Below, piece after piece: positions 24,549 through 32,591 of a stretch of 64,000 nucleotides of DNA. The DNA is taken from positions 3,534,001-3,598,000 of the forward strand of contig NZ_JBEGII010000001.1 of the NCBI RefSeq assembly GCF_040675875.1. The letters run 5' to 3'. The stretch's first letter is position 1. Each line of letters begins with the position of its first letter. The position numbers were made by a program, and so were the translations under genes. Under the pieces are notes generated by a model that was not told where the DNA came from, did not search any database, and saw only the letters and a list, made by a program, of their open reading frames with translations. Source of the stretch: Microbacterium sp. LWO12-1.2. GTDB lineage: Bacteria; Actinomycetota; Actinomycetes; Actinomycetales; Microbacteriaceae.

Positions 24549-25022
24549 TCAGAGGCCCTGTGTCAGCCTCCACAGCGGCCCACGATCCAGGGGGTCGTAG
24601 CCCGGGTCCGCCAGCAGCTTTCGCAAGTGAGGATATGCGATGTCGGGTGCCCTTCTGAGCTCCGCCTGGTACGCCTCAAGTTCGTTCTGTCGTCGAATGT
24701 CGCGAGACCAGAACTCCCACGTGTGGTCCGTCACCCGCCCCAGGGCGCGCAGGCCGAGCTGATCCTCCGACAGGGCGAGGTAGTCGCGGACCAATGGACG
24801 GTCAGATCGAGTCGCTCTGTTTCGGAGCGCGAAGCTCCGCGACCTGCGATCCATCAGCTCCCAGTACCGAACCAGGTACAGGGCTTCAAGCTCACGATGC
24901 ATCTGTCGGTTCACATGACGGATCTGCACGGCGCCCAGGATGATCGCTACGAGAGCGGCTGCTGACACCACCGCTGTGAGCGCTTCGGCCCAGTTGGGCA
25001 GCGAAGAGCTGATCACATCCAT
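24549..25022 (-). CDS. Single-pass membrane protein paired with HEPN gene
   Basis: The 157-residue product has one N-terminal membrane helix (WAEALTAVVSAAALVAIILGAV) followed by a helical cytoplasmic domain rich in charged and aromatic residues (MHRELEALYLVRYWELMDRRS, DHTWEFWSRDIRRQNELEAY). This resembles the small helical membrane-anchored proteins (DUF4760-like) that accompany defence or signalling genes; the family match is tentative. It follows the HEPN gene by 13 bp if it starts at ATG 25022, or overlaps it if it starts at ATG 25049 (MRLGEPDTAMDV). Co-transcription is very likely. Confidence 0.7.
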   Translation of the reverse strand: MDVISSSLPNWAEALTAVVSAAALVAIILGAVQIRHVNRQMHRELEALYLVRYWELMDRRSRSFALRNRATRSDRPLVRDYLALSEDQLGLRALGRVTDHTWEFWSRDIRRQNELEAYQAELRRAPDIAYPHLRKLLADPGYDPLDRGPLWRLTQGL

Positions 25023-25035
25023 GGCTGTGTCCGGT

Positions 25036-25656
25036 TCACCAAGGCGCATGGCCGACAAGGTTCCTCGCCTGATCGCGCATCGTCGCATCAGCATCGATCG
25101 CGAGGCGCTCGACGAGGTTGCGATAGTCACGGGCGGCCTGCTTGTTGAAGCTCTCGGGGGTGTTGGCCGAGTGCACGACCTTGCCTCGCGCGTCGATGAG
25201 CGCTTCGAGCTCTTTACGGTCGTCGCGGGTGGTCTTCTTCAGGAAGGACACACCCACGGCCGAGTACAAGAGTTCGATCTGTTTCGTTCCGGCGGTGTTC
25301 ATGCCGAACTGGTCACCATTCGGATCACCCTTGGCGAGGGCGACGACGCGAGCCTTCCAGATCTCGCGCCACCCGGGATGCACTGTCAGCTCCCACGCCG
25401 ACGATGACACCGATTCAATCGCTGACCGAGCACTCGCCGGCACCCGTCCCGGATCGATGTTGTCCGCGAGGAAGGCGCTCACTTCCACGGCGGCATCCTC
25501 GACGTATGCCTCCCATGCCGCGTATGTCAGGGCGACTGATGCGACGAACATCGATGCCTCCTTGCTCGTCGGGCGCCCCCTTCCCGTCTTCGTGCCCTCG
25601 ATGAGTCGATCGGCATGGACCAGGGAAGTGGAGAACGCGGTCAAGGAGTTACTCAC
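25036..25656 (-). CDS. HEPN domain protein (RiboL-PSP/MAE-type)
   Basis: The 206-residue, mostly helical protein has the HEPN pattern. A helix with an aromatic and acidic cluster (ALTYAAWEAYVEDAAVEVSAFL) is followed, late in the sequence, by the RNase-type motif Rx4H (R157-GKVV-H162) in LEALIDARGKVVHSAN. HEPN proteins of this type are predicted RNases in toxin-antitoxin and abortive infection systems. Its start is GTG without a clear ribosome site. The downstream gene encodes a single-pass membrane protein, so the pair may form a membrane-linked defence or stress module. Activity is inferred from the motif. Confidence 0.75.
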   Translation of the reverse strand: MSNSLTAFSTSLVHADRLIEGTKTGRGRPTSKEASMFVASVALTYAAWEAYVEDAAVEVSAFLADNIDPGRVPASARSAIESVSSSAWELTVHPGWREIWKARVVALAKGDPNGDQFGMNTAGTKQIELLYSAVGVSFLKKTTRDDRKELEALIDARGKVVHSANTPESFNKQAARDYRNLVERLAIDADATMRDQARNLVGHAPW

Positions 25657-25746
25657 GGATCGAGACTATCTGCCCTCGCATCCGCTGATGAGTGCTCTCG
25701 CGCAACCCCCTTGTTCCCCCCGCTGCTCGCGCGGCACCATCGACCC

Positions 25747-26085
25747 ATGACAAAGTTCCTCATCTCATTCCCGAGTGCAGCCATGCAGGTCGACGAAGAG
25801 GACTTCCCGACCGTCGTCGCCGAGTCCCACGCCGTGATCGCCGAGGCCAAAGAGGCCGGCGTCTACGTGTTCGGCGGGGGGATCGCAGAAGAGATCGACC
25901 CCGTGCTGGTGGCGGTCGACGGCACCGTCCAGAAGACGACCTACCCGGGCAGCGAACTCACGGGCGGTTTCACGGTGCTCGAACTCCCGACCCGTGAGGA
26001 TGCCGTCGAGTGGGCGCACAAGATCGCGGCGGCGTGCCGGTGCGCGCAAGAACTCCGCGAGTTCGCATTCGACCCGGACAGCTGA
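25747..26085 (+). CDS. YCII family protein
   Basis: The 112-residue protein MTKFLISFPSAAMQVDEEDF ... HAVIAEAKEAGVYVFGGGI ... GGFTVLELPTREDAVEWAHKIAAACRC is a ferredoxin-like alpha/beta YCII domain. These small proteins often accompany ECF sigma factors or act as putative enzymes of unknown specificity, with a conserved His-Asp pair in catalytic members. Here the gene stands alone between the HEPN module and the XRE regulator on the opposite strand. Substrate unknown. Confidence 0.85.
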   Translation: MTKFLISFPSAAMQVDEEDFPTVVAESHAVIAEAKEAGVYVFGGGIAEEIDPVLVAVDGTVQKTTYPGSELTGGFTVLELPTREDAVEWAHKIAAACRCAQELREFAFDPDS

Positions 26086-26098
26086 GCCGAGTCTTCGG

Positions 26099-26407
26099 CT
26101 ACGAGGCGATCCGATCCCGGCCAGCAGCGAGATCGCCAGCGCTGCCGGCGGCATCCGCCCCGATCTCGGCCCAGAGGGCATCCAGCGAGATCTCGAGCAC
26201 TCCGGCGATGGCCGCGATCGTCGAGAATGCGGGAGTCGCGACCCGACCAGACTCGATCTTGCGCAGGGTCTCCGGCGAGACGCCGGCATCGAGCGCGACA
26301 CTCAGCATCGACCGCTCGCCGCGCGCACGTCGCAGCAGAGCGCCCAGGCGCTCACCGCGTTCGAGCTCGGCGGGGGTGAGCGGCATCCGGACCATCATGA
26401 TGCCCAT
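26099..26407 (-). CDS. XRE family (Cro/CI-type HTH) regulator
   Basis: The protein (up to 102 residues) contains a five-helix XRE domain: RLGALLRRARGERSMLSVALDAGVSPETLRKIESGRVATPAFSTIAAIAGVLEISLDALW. No sensor domain follows. The start is ambiguous between ATG 26407, 26398, 26395 and 26386; the first is only four bases from the operator repeats. It is divergent from a methionine aminopeptidase gene, with two direct repeats in the 56-bp gap, so it most likely controls that gene and itself. Confidence 0.85.
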   Translation of the reverse strand: MGIMMVRMPLTPAELERGERLGALLRRARGERSMLSVALDAGVSPETLRKIESGRVATPAFSTIAAIAGVLEISLDALWAEIGADAAGSAGDLAAGRDRIAS

Positions 26408-26410
26408 ACT

Positions 26411-26438
26411 AATACCGGGATAGTATTACCGGGATAGT
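26411..26438. promoter_or_regulatory. Direct-repeat and dyad operator between XRE and MetAP genes
   Basis: ACCGGGATAGT occurs twice (26414-26424 and 26428-26438), spaced 14 bp start to start, and AATAC-N7-GTATT (26411-26427) forms a dyad across the first copy. Its location in the short divergent gap identifies it as the probable XRE operator and the shared promoter region. Confidence 0.65.
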
Positions 26439-26463
26439 TTTCGGCACCCACGGAGAGACCCCC

Positions 26464-27237
26464 ATGATCGAGATCCTGACCCCTGCTGAGCTGGACCGCG
26501 CCCGCGATACGGGGGCGCTCGTCGGCACCATCCTGCAGACGATGAAGGAGCGCGCCACCGTCGGCGTGAACCTGCTCGACATCGACAAGTGGACCAAGCA
26601 GATGATCGAGGATGCCGGTGCCGTCTCCTGCTACGTCGACTATGCGCCCTCGTTCGGCCGGGGCCCCTTCGGCCACTACATCTGCACGGCCGTGAATGAC
26701 GCGGTGCTGCACGGGCTTCCCCACGACTACGTGCTCCGCGACGGCGACCTGCTCACGCTCGACCTCGCCGTCACGCTCCGCGGCATCTCCGCCGACGCAG
26801 CGATCAGCTTCGTGGTCGGGGAGACCCAGGCTCCCGAGGATCTCGCGATGATCGACGCGACGCAGCGCGCGCTCGCCGCGGGCATCGCCGCCGCCCGCCC
26901 CAAAGCCCGCATCGGCGACATCTCCCGCGCGATCGGAGCCGTGCTTCGCCAGGCCGGCTACCCGATCAACCTCGAGTTCGGCGGGCACGGCATCGGTTCG
27001 ACCATGCACCAGGACCCGCACATCGCGAACGACGGACGCCCGGGCCGCGGCTATATCCTGCGCCCCGGTCTGCTGCTCGCGATCGAGCCGTGGGTCATGG
27101 CCGACACCGACGAGCTCGTGACGGATGACGATGGCTGGACCCTCCGCAGCGCGACCGGCGCCCGCACCGCGCACACCGAGCACACGATCGCGATCACCGA
27201 GAAGGGTGCAGAGATCCTGACCCTGCCGCGCGACTGA
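26464..27237 (+). CDS. map: Type I methionine aminopeptidase
   Basis: The 257-residue protein has all residues of the pita-bread metallopeptidase: His 83 (LHG), metal ligands Asp 100 (LTLDLAV), Asp 111 (SADAA), His 175 (GGHGIG), Glu 208 (IEPW) and Glu 239 (TEHTIAIT). It removes the initiator methionine from nascent proteins in the cytosol. Placement beside its own divergent XRE regulator, outside any ribosomal or secY operon, suggests that this is a secondary, regulated paralogue rather than the housekeeping copy. A weak GGAGAG site precedes the ATG. Confidence 0.92.
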   Translation: MIEILTPAELDRARDTGALVGTILQTMKERATVGVNLLDIDKWTKQMIEDAGAVSCYVDYAPSFGRGPFGHYICTAVNDAVLHGLPHDYVLRDGDLLTLDLAVTLRGISADAAISFVVGETQAPEDLAMIDATQRALAAGIAAARPKARIGDISRAIGAVLRQAGYPINLEFGGHGIGSTMHQDPHIANDGRPGRGYILRPGLLLAIEPWVMADTDELVTDDDGWTLRSATGARTAHTEHTIAITEKGAEILTLPRD

Positions 27238-27248
27238 CCGCCCCGGAA

Positions 27249-28835
27249 CTACTTGCGCCGCGCGCGCCAGCGCCGCATCGCGCGACCGGCTGAGTCCTTC
27301 AGCTGTCCGCCGGGCCACTCGCGCCGCAGCTCGACGTCTCCGTCATCCGTGGCGACGAGCTCGCAGGTGCGGCCGGCCAGGAACGGCGAACGGCCGGCGC
27401 GGGCGAGCGTCTCAGGGTCGGCCTGCACGGGAACGTCGAAGGTCCAGCCTGCGCGCCGCACCTTCGCGGTGAGGCGCGCGCTGCGCAGAGCATCCGTCGG
27501 CCCGAACGTCTTGAGCGGGTCGATCGTCACGACGACGGCGCCCAGATCGGGCTGCCCCTGGCTGACCAGCTTCCGCTCGCTCGCGCCCTCATCTCCCGAC
27601 ACGATGTCGGACAGGACGATGTCGATGCGATCGTTGCCCAGTTCGCGACTGGCGACGAGCGCGTCGGCAGGCAGGTCAGCGAGCCAGGGCGCCGATACCA
27701 GCCGCTCCGCCCCCGCATCCGAGGTGAAGACCAGGGCATCGCGACCCTCGTGCGTGATCGTGACCCGGAGCGTGAGGTGGAGTCCGCCGCCGCGCGACCA
27801 GGTCGCCGATGTCACCGTGGCCCGGCACTCCATGTCGGTCTCGAACCTCGCGTAGCGCACGAGGTCCTCCCACCGACCTGCGCGGAGCAGGGCCGAGCGG
27901 ATGCGGTGCGGGAACGCGAGTCCGCCGTCGACTCCCGGCCCGAACCTCTTCTGCACCAGGGGCGCCACGACGCGCAGCAGACGCTCGCGGTACGCCGCGG
28001 GATACTTCACCATGCGGCGTCCGGCGAGCCGCTTCAGGATCTTCCCGCGATACCAGTGCCGCAGCAGCCGGTCGCGCAGCCGGCCGGGTTCGGTGTGCGC
28101 TTCGACGAGGTCGAGCACAGCCTCCAGGTGCGGGAAGTACGACTCCGGGTCGATGCGCGACGAGCTGGCGCTCCCCGGGTGCTTGACCCACGCGTAGCAG
28201 GGCTCGCTCGCGAGGATCGAGATCGTGTCGGCCGCGAAGTACGCCTCCATCACGAAGAGGTGGTCTTCCAGTCGCACCTTCCCGTCGGGGAAGCGGATGT
28301 TGTTCGCGCGCAGGAACGACGTACGGAACAGCTTGTGCGGGGTGAGCATCTCCAGCAGCGGGTCCTTGCCCAGCGTCGCGTTCGGGATGTCGCGGCGGAA
28401 GATCCGCGTGGGCAGATCGCGCCCGATCCCCACCTCGCGGCCGACGACGACGTCCGAGCCATGCAGGTCGGCGTAGTCGCACAGCTTCTCGAGCGCGCCG
28501 TCGAACAGCCAGTCGTCCTGATCCACGAACTGCACGTAGGTGCCGCGGGCGGCCTCGACCCCGCGGTTGCGCGGTGTTCCCGGCCATCCGGAGTGCGGCA
28601 GGTCCAGCACGCGCACGTTCGGCCGGGTGCGCGCGACCTCCGTCAGCCGCGCGTGCGTCTCCTGGCCGGAACCGTCGTCGCACAGCAGTACTTCGAACGC
28701 GCCGGCGGGCAGAGTCTGCCGATCGAACGAGGCGATCAGGTCGTCGAATGTGGGGCCGGGGCGGAAGACCGGAACCACCACACTCACTCGGATGGACGCG
28801 GGCGGCTCTTGACGATCAGACTCTGGGGACACCAT
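27249..28835 (-). CDS. Family 2 glycosyltransferase
   Basis: The 528-residue protein has an N-terminal GT-A domain: VSVVVPVFRPGPTFDDLIAS, then VLLCDDGSG, GWPGTPRNRGVEAARGTYVQ and the metal-binding region FVDQDDWL. The second half (about residues 300-528) is beta-rich and resembles the C-terminal domains of teichoic acid-type glycosyltransferases. It probably adds sugars to a cell-wall or surface polymer at the inner face of the membrane. The ATG lacks an obvious ribosome site. It stands as a single gene convergent with map. Confidence 0.88.
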   Translation of the reverse strand: MVSPESDRQEPPASIRVSVVVPVFRPGPTFDDLIASFDRQTLPAGAFEVLLCDDGSGQETHARLTEVARTRPNVRVLDLPHSGWPGTPRNRGVEAARGTYVQFVDQDDWLFDGALEKLCDYADLHGSDVVVGREVGIGRDLPTRIFRRDIPNATLGKDPLLEMLTPHKLFRTSFLRANNIRFPDGKVRLEDHLFVMEAYFAADTISILASEPCYAWVKHPGSASSSRIDPESYFPHLEAVLDLVEAHTEPGRLRDRLLRHWYRGKILKRLAGRRMVKYPAAYRERLLRVVAPLVQKRFGPGVDGGLAFPHRIRSALLRAGRWEDLVRYARFETDMECRATVTSATWSRGGGLHLTLRVTITHEGRDALVFTSDAGAERLVSAPWLADLPADALVASRELGNDRIDIVLSDIVSGDEGASERKLVSQGQPDLGAVVVTIDPLKTFGPTDALRSARLTAKVRRAGWTFDVPVQADPETLARAGRSPFLAGRTCELVATDDGDVELRREWPGGQLKDSAGRAMRRWRARRK

Positions 28836-28927
28836 AGGGAGTCAAACATGACTTCCTGTGCACAGCACGGGGGTTGCCTTTTCGGCGCGCCCGTGCATGG
28901 TGCGGCGCGGCGGCTGCAGCAGGGTCT

Positions 28928-30448
28928 CTACGCGAGCACGAGGCCGATCTCGAACGATCGTCTCCACGGCAGCGTCAGCTCCGCGATCTGCACACCGTCG
29001 GCGGGCAGCATCGCCTCCAGGAGCGACGAGAGCTCATCGCGGATCGCCGCCTCAGCCTTCGCGACCAGGGCGTCGTCTGCCATCGGATAGATGTCGGGGA
29101 ACAGTGCGGCCCCGGAATCGGTGCGCACGACCGCCTGGTAGGCGAAATCGTCGAGCAGCCGGGTCAACAGGGCGATGCGCGCCGCGCGGGCGTCGAACGT
29201 CTCTGCGGCGCGACCCACCACGGCGGCAGCGGCGACGGCGACCACGCTGCCGAGCGTGTTCCCCGCGGTGTTCCATCCGCCGAACGCCTCCAGCCGACCG
29301 AGCAGGTCCGCCTCGGCGAGGGCGCGAACCAGGGCCTCGTCCGCGCCGTTCGGGTAGCGCACATCGGCGAGGGCGACATGCTCCCCGGCGTCCAGACGTG
29401 CCTGCACGAGGGCGACCGTGCCGGCCACGGCATCCGCATCGACGGCGTCGGGCCGTCCACGGAACATGTCGTGACGGTCGGGGTCGGGGGCGTGCAGCAC
29501 GAGGGTCACGTCTCCGCCCTCGTCGACCTCCACGGCTCCGGCGGCGCGGATCTGTCGGCTGGCGGATGCGGCGAGCGACATGTTCTCGTATGGGGGGATC
29601 CGCGTCATGCCGTTGGCATCTGCGCATGCGACCGAGAACGACGCCGTCACGCCGGCGTGCGCAGCCAGGGCACGTGCGACCAGCGCCGCACCGACCTCAT
29701 CGGCGCCCGGGTACATGAGCACGCTCCGGCCGGAGGGGAGCATGCGCATCCAGTGGCGCAGCCACACCTGTTCGGCGCTGCCGGCGGCGAAGGGCGCCGT
29801 GTCGTCGGCGGTGATGGCGAGGAAGTCGAGGGTCGAGTCCTCGACGAGCGCAAGAGTGGAGAGGTTCGCGATGTGATTGCGCAGGCGTCGGGTCGAGTAG
29901 TCGGATACGACGTCGGCCGGCACCGGGGTCAGGTTCGCGAGCGGCAGTACCTCGGTTTCGTCGAGCAGTCGATGGGCATCGCCGCCCAGGGCGTGGATCT
30001 CCTTGCCGTGCGTCGTCCAGTAGGCGGGCTCCTCCGCGGCCGAGTACGAGTTGCTCGCCCGCGTGACGAGGGAGACCGCCGAGATCGGCAGGTCGGGCCG
30101 GCGTCGGCGGACCTCGCGCAGCACGTCGAGGCGTTCCAGGACGGTGCGCGTCGTGTCGTCGCTCGTGCGGCTGGCGATGAGTCCGCCGTAGAGCAGCATG
30201 TCGACGGAGACGACCAGGTGCACGGTCGCCGGGTCGGCGGCGCGTTCGAGCAGCCACTCGCCGAGGGCTGCGGCATCGCCCGCCGTGCGGTACGAGGGGA
30301 GGATCTCGGCCGGGGGGACATCGAGCGTCACTCCCGCCACGGCGGCGACGTCGCCGGGAAGCCGGACGTTCACCGGCCGATCGTCGAGCGGCAGCAGGGC
30401 GATGCGGGGGCGGGGGGACGGGTCGGACACGAGAGGACTGCCTTTCAC
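28928..30448 (-). CDS. DUF4127 family protein
   Basis: The 506-residue protein begins with the family signature RIALLPLDDRPVN and continues with SVDMLLYGGLIASR, ITADDTAPFAAG and GWNTAGNTLGSVVA, all typical of DUF4127. The function is unknown; the conserved Asp, Arg and Asn residues suggest an enzyme acting on a small polar substrate. It starts at GTG overlapping the stop of the GntR gene (GTGA), so the two are translationally coupled. Beyond the regulator lies an ABC importer with NanE and NanK genes, so a role in the same amino-sugar pathway is a reasonable inference. Confidence 0.85.
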   Translation of the reverse strand: MKGSPLVSDPSPRPRIALLPLDDRPVNVRLPGDVAAVAGVTLDVPPAEILPSYRTAGDAAALGEWLLERAADPATVHLVVSVDMLLYGGLIASRTSDDTTRTVLERLDVLREVRRRRPDLPISAVSLVTRASNSYSAAEEPAYWTTHGKEIHALGGDAHRLLDETEVLPLANLTPVPADVVSDYSTRRLRNHIANLSTLALVEDSTLDFLAITADDTAPFAAGSAEQVWLRHWMRMLPSGRSVLMYPGADEVGAALVARALAAHAGVTASFSVACADANGMTRIPPYENMSLAASASRQIRAAGAVEVDEGGDVTLVLHAPDPDRHDMFRGRPDAVDADAVAGTVALVQARLDAGEHVALADVRYPNGADEALVRALAEADLLGRLEAFGGWNTAGNTLGSVVAVAAAAVVGRAAETFDARAARIALLTRLLDDFAYQAVVRTDSGAALFPDIYPMADDALVAKAEAAIRDELSSLLEAMLPADGVQIAELTLPWRRSFEIGLVLA

Positions 30449-31164
30449 GAGGGGCGGGAGATGGAGACGAGATACGAGTACCGGTCGCCGCGATACACCG
30501 ATTCGGCGTACTCGATCGGTCGGCTGCGCGCGTCGTAGGTCGTGCGCTTGACCAGGAAGGCGGGCGAGAACGGCGGCGTCTGCAGCGCTTCCGCCTGCTC
30601 CTCGTCGAGCACGACCGCGTGGATCTCCTGATCGGCGCGCACCGCGGCGACACCGAAGCGGGTGCGCAGGTCCTCGTAGAGCGAGTCGCCCACGATGCCG
30701 TCTTCGAGACCGGGCACGGTGTCGGCGGCGATCGAGCAGACCTCGAGGCAGATCGGGATGTCATCTGCCGTGCGCACGCGACGGATGCGGACGACGGGCG
30801 ATTGCGGACTGAGGTTGAGCGCGTAGCCGGCGGTCTGCCCTGCCGCGGCGGTGCCGACGTCGACCGAGAGCGACCCTGGCCGCATGTTGCGGGTGTGCAT
30901 GTCCTCGGAGAACGAGGTCAGCTCGAAGGTCTTGCTGATGCGCGACGCGCTGACGAAGGTGCCGGCGCCCTGCAGGCGGTAGACGATGCCGTCGCGTTCC
31001 AGCTCGTCGAGCGCGCGGCGGACCGTCTGGCGGTTCACCTCGAGCGATTCGGCCAGGTCCCGCTCGGTCGGCAGCTTCTCATGGGGCGCGAGTCCCTGCT
31101 GGATGACCTCTTCCAGATGCCGACGCACGCGTTCGTGTTTCGTCAGGCCGTCGATCGCCGTCAT
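30445..31164 (-). CDS. GntR family regulator (HutC/NagR subfamily, UTRA domain)
   Basis: The 239-residue protein has a GntR winged helix (LPTERDLAESLEVNRQTVRRALDELERDGIVYRLQGAGTFV) and a C-terminal UTRA ligand domain (SPQSPVVRIRRVRTADDIPI, LYEDLRTRFGVAAVRADQEI). The subfamily includes NagR and DasR, which sense amino-sugar phosphates. Two sites of the form TTGG-N6-CCAA lie in the divergent gap towards the ABC importer and match the half-site of that subfamily. It is expected to repress both its own DUF4127 operon and the importer operon until an amino-sugar phosphate binds. Confidence 0.92.
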   Translation of the reverse strand: MTAIDGLTKHERVRRHLEEVIQQGLAPHEKLPTERDLAESLEVNRQTVRRALDELERDGIVYRLQGAGTFVSASRISKTFELTSFSEDMHTRNMRPGSLSVDVGTAAAGQTAGYALNLSPQSPVVRIRRVRTADDIPICLEVCSIAADTVPGLEDGIVGDSLYEDLRTRFGVAAVRADQEIHAVVLDEEQAEALQTPPFSPAFLVKRTTYDARSRPIEYAESVYRGDRYSYLVSISRPS

Positions 31165-31178
31165 GGCATCCCCCTCAT

Positions 31179-31192
31179 TTGGACTAACCCAA
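31179..31192. promoter_or_regulatory. GntR operator 1
   Basis: TTGG-ACTAAC-CCAA is a dyad that matches the HutC/DasR-type consensus (TGGTCTA-centred). It lies 15 bp upstream of the GntR start codon, so it is well placed for autoregulation. A TTGACG hexamer at 31195-31200 could be the -35 element of the divergent importer operon. Confidence 0.7.
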
Positions 31193-31243
31193 TCTTGACG
31201 ACAGCCGCTGGATGTGTCAATGTCTGTTCTCAGCGGTTCCGAA

Positions 31244-31257
31244 TTGGTCTATTCCAA
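31244..31257. promoter_or_regulatory. GntR operator 2
   Basis: TTGG-TCTATT-CCAA is the second dyad of the same form, 35 bp before the substrate-binding protein start. Its left half TTGGTCTA is identical to the classical half-site of GntR/HutC operators. The two operators are 65 bp apart centre to centre, close to six helical turns, so looping or cooperative binding is possible. Confidence 0.72.
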
Positions 31258-31291
31258 TCCTTTCAGGTCAATGTTGAGCGGAGAACACCCC

Positions 31292-32581
31292 ATGCACATG
31301 AAGCAGCACATGCGCCGGCGCGCACTGGTCGCCGGTGCCCTGACCACAGCGACGGTCGTCGCCCTGACCGGATGCGGCGCGGGCGGCGGCGATTCCGCTG
31401 GTCCGACCGAGATCACGTTCTCGTATCTGTGGGGCGGAGAGGAGGCGAAGGTCCTCGAGGAGATCATCGCCGACTTCAACGGCAGCCAGGACGAGATCGT
31501 CGTCAAGGGCGTCTCCAGCCCCGACACCCAGAAGCAGCTGACCTCCATGTCCTCGTCGAACGGCTCTTTCGACATCTCCGACAACTTCGGCAACACTGTC
31601 GGCGCCTGGGCATCGAAGGGCATCTTGGCGCCGCTCGACGACGCGATCGCGGCGGAGGGCATCGATGTCGATGACTTCGTCCCCAGCGCCATGGAGCAGA
31701 TGACGTACGACGGCAAGATCTACTCGCTGCCGATCGCGATCCACAGCTTCCAACTCCTCTACAACACCCAGCTCCTGGAGGAGGCCGGTGTCACCCCGCC
31801 GACCACCATGGACGAGCTCGCTCAGGCGATCCAGAAGCTGACCAAGGTCGATGACTCCGGCAAGATCACTCAGCTCGGTCTCGGCTCCGCCAACGACAGC
31901 ACCACGCTGACCACCCTCGGCTATGCCTTCGGCGGCACCTGGGATGGCGAGGACGGCCCGACCCCCGCGGATGCGGGGAACCTCGAGGCTCTGCAGTGGT
32001 ACCAGGACAACGTGATCGAGCCGGTCGGTGCCGAAGCCATGGCGACCTTCGTGTCCGGTCAGGGCGAGTACCTCTCGGCGCAGGACCCGTTCTTCAGCGG
32101 CAAGGTCGCGATGATCATCGACGGTGAATGGCGTTCGGCCAGCGCCGCGAAGATCGCTCCGGACTTCGAGTGGGGCGTCACCGCGATCCCGGCGGCATCC
32201 GCCGACCTGGAGAACAGCACGCAGGTCACCGCCAGCACTCTGTTCATCCCCGCGAACTCGAAGCACAAGGAGGAGGCGGCGACGTTCCTCGCCTACCTGG
32301 TCAGCGAGAAGCCGATGGAGAAGTTCGCCGTGGCCCTCGGCAACCTCGCCGGGCGCACCTCGCTGTCCGACAGCGCAGCCTTCGCCGACCTGCAGGACTT
32401 CGACGTCTGGGCCGCGGCCGCATCGTCGCCGAACGCGAAGTCGCTGTCGAGCCTCCCCTACAGCGCCGAGTACGCGACCGACCTCGCAACCGCCTTCGAC
32501 GAGGTCGTGCGCCTGACGGCGACCCCCGAAGAGGCGATCGCGACGGTCGAGGAGCGCATGGCCAACTACTCGACGAAGTGA
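31292..32581 (+). CDS. Sugar ABC transporter substrate-binding lipoprotein
   Basis: The 429-residue protein starts MHMKQHMRRRALVAGALTTA and has a lipobox ending LTGC, so it is a membrane-anchored extracellular lipoprotein. The rest is a family 1 extracellular solute-binding protein (EITFSYLWGGEEAKVLEEII, WASKGILAPLDD, GKIYSLPIAIHSF). It captures a sugar for the two permeases encoded next. The ATG at 31292 has GGAG eight bases upstream; an open frame back to 31214 overlaps the operator and is unlikely. Context with NanE and NanK suggests an amino sugar such as ManNAc or a sialic acid derivative. Confidence 0.9.
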   Translation: MHMKQHMRRRALVAGALTTATVVALTGCGAGGGDSAGPTEITFSYLWGGEEAKVLEEIIADFNGSQDEIVVKGVSSPDTQKQLTSMSSSNGSFDISDNFGNTVGAWASKGILAPLDDAIAAEGIDVDDFVPSAMEQMTYDGKIYSLPIAIHSFQLLYNTQLLEEAGVTPPTTMDELAQAIQKLTKVDDSGKITQLGLGSANDSTTLTTLGYAFGGTWDGEDGPTPADAGNLEALQWYQDNVIEPVGAEAMATFVSGQGEYLSAQDPFFSGKVAMIIDGEWRSASAAKIAPDFEWGVTAIPAASADLENSTQVTASTLFIPANSKHKEEAATFLAYLVSEKPMEKFAVALGNLAGRTSLSDSAAFADLQDFDVWAAAASSPNAKSLSSLPYSAEYATDLATAFDEVVRLTATPEEAIATVEERMANYSTK

Positions 32582-32591
32582 TCGGGACTCC

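Noticed and set aside
31214..31291. Earlier start for the sugar-binding protein
   Set aside because: It would place 26 extra residues before the signal peptide and overlap the second GntR operator.
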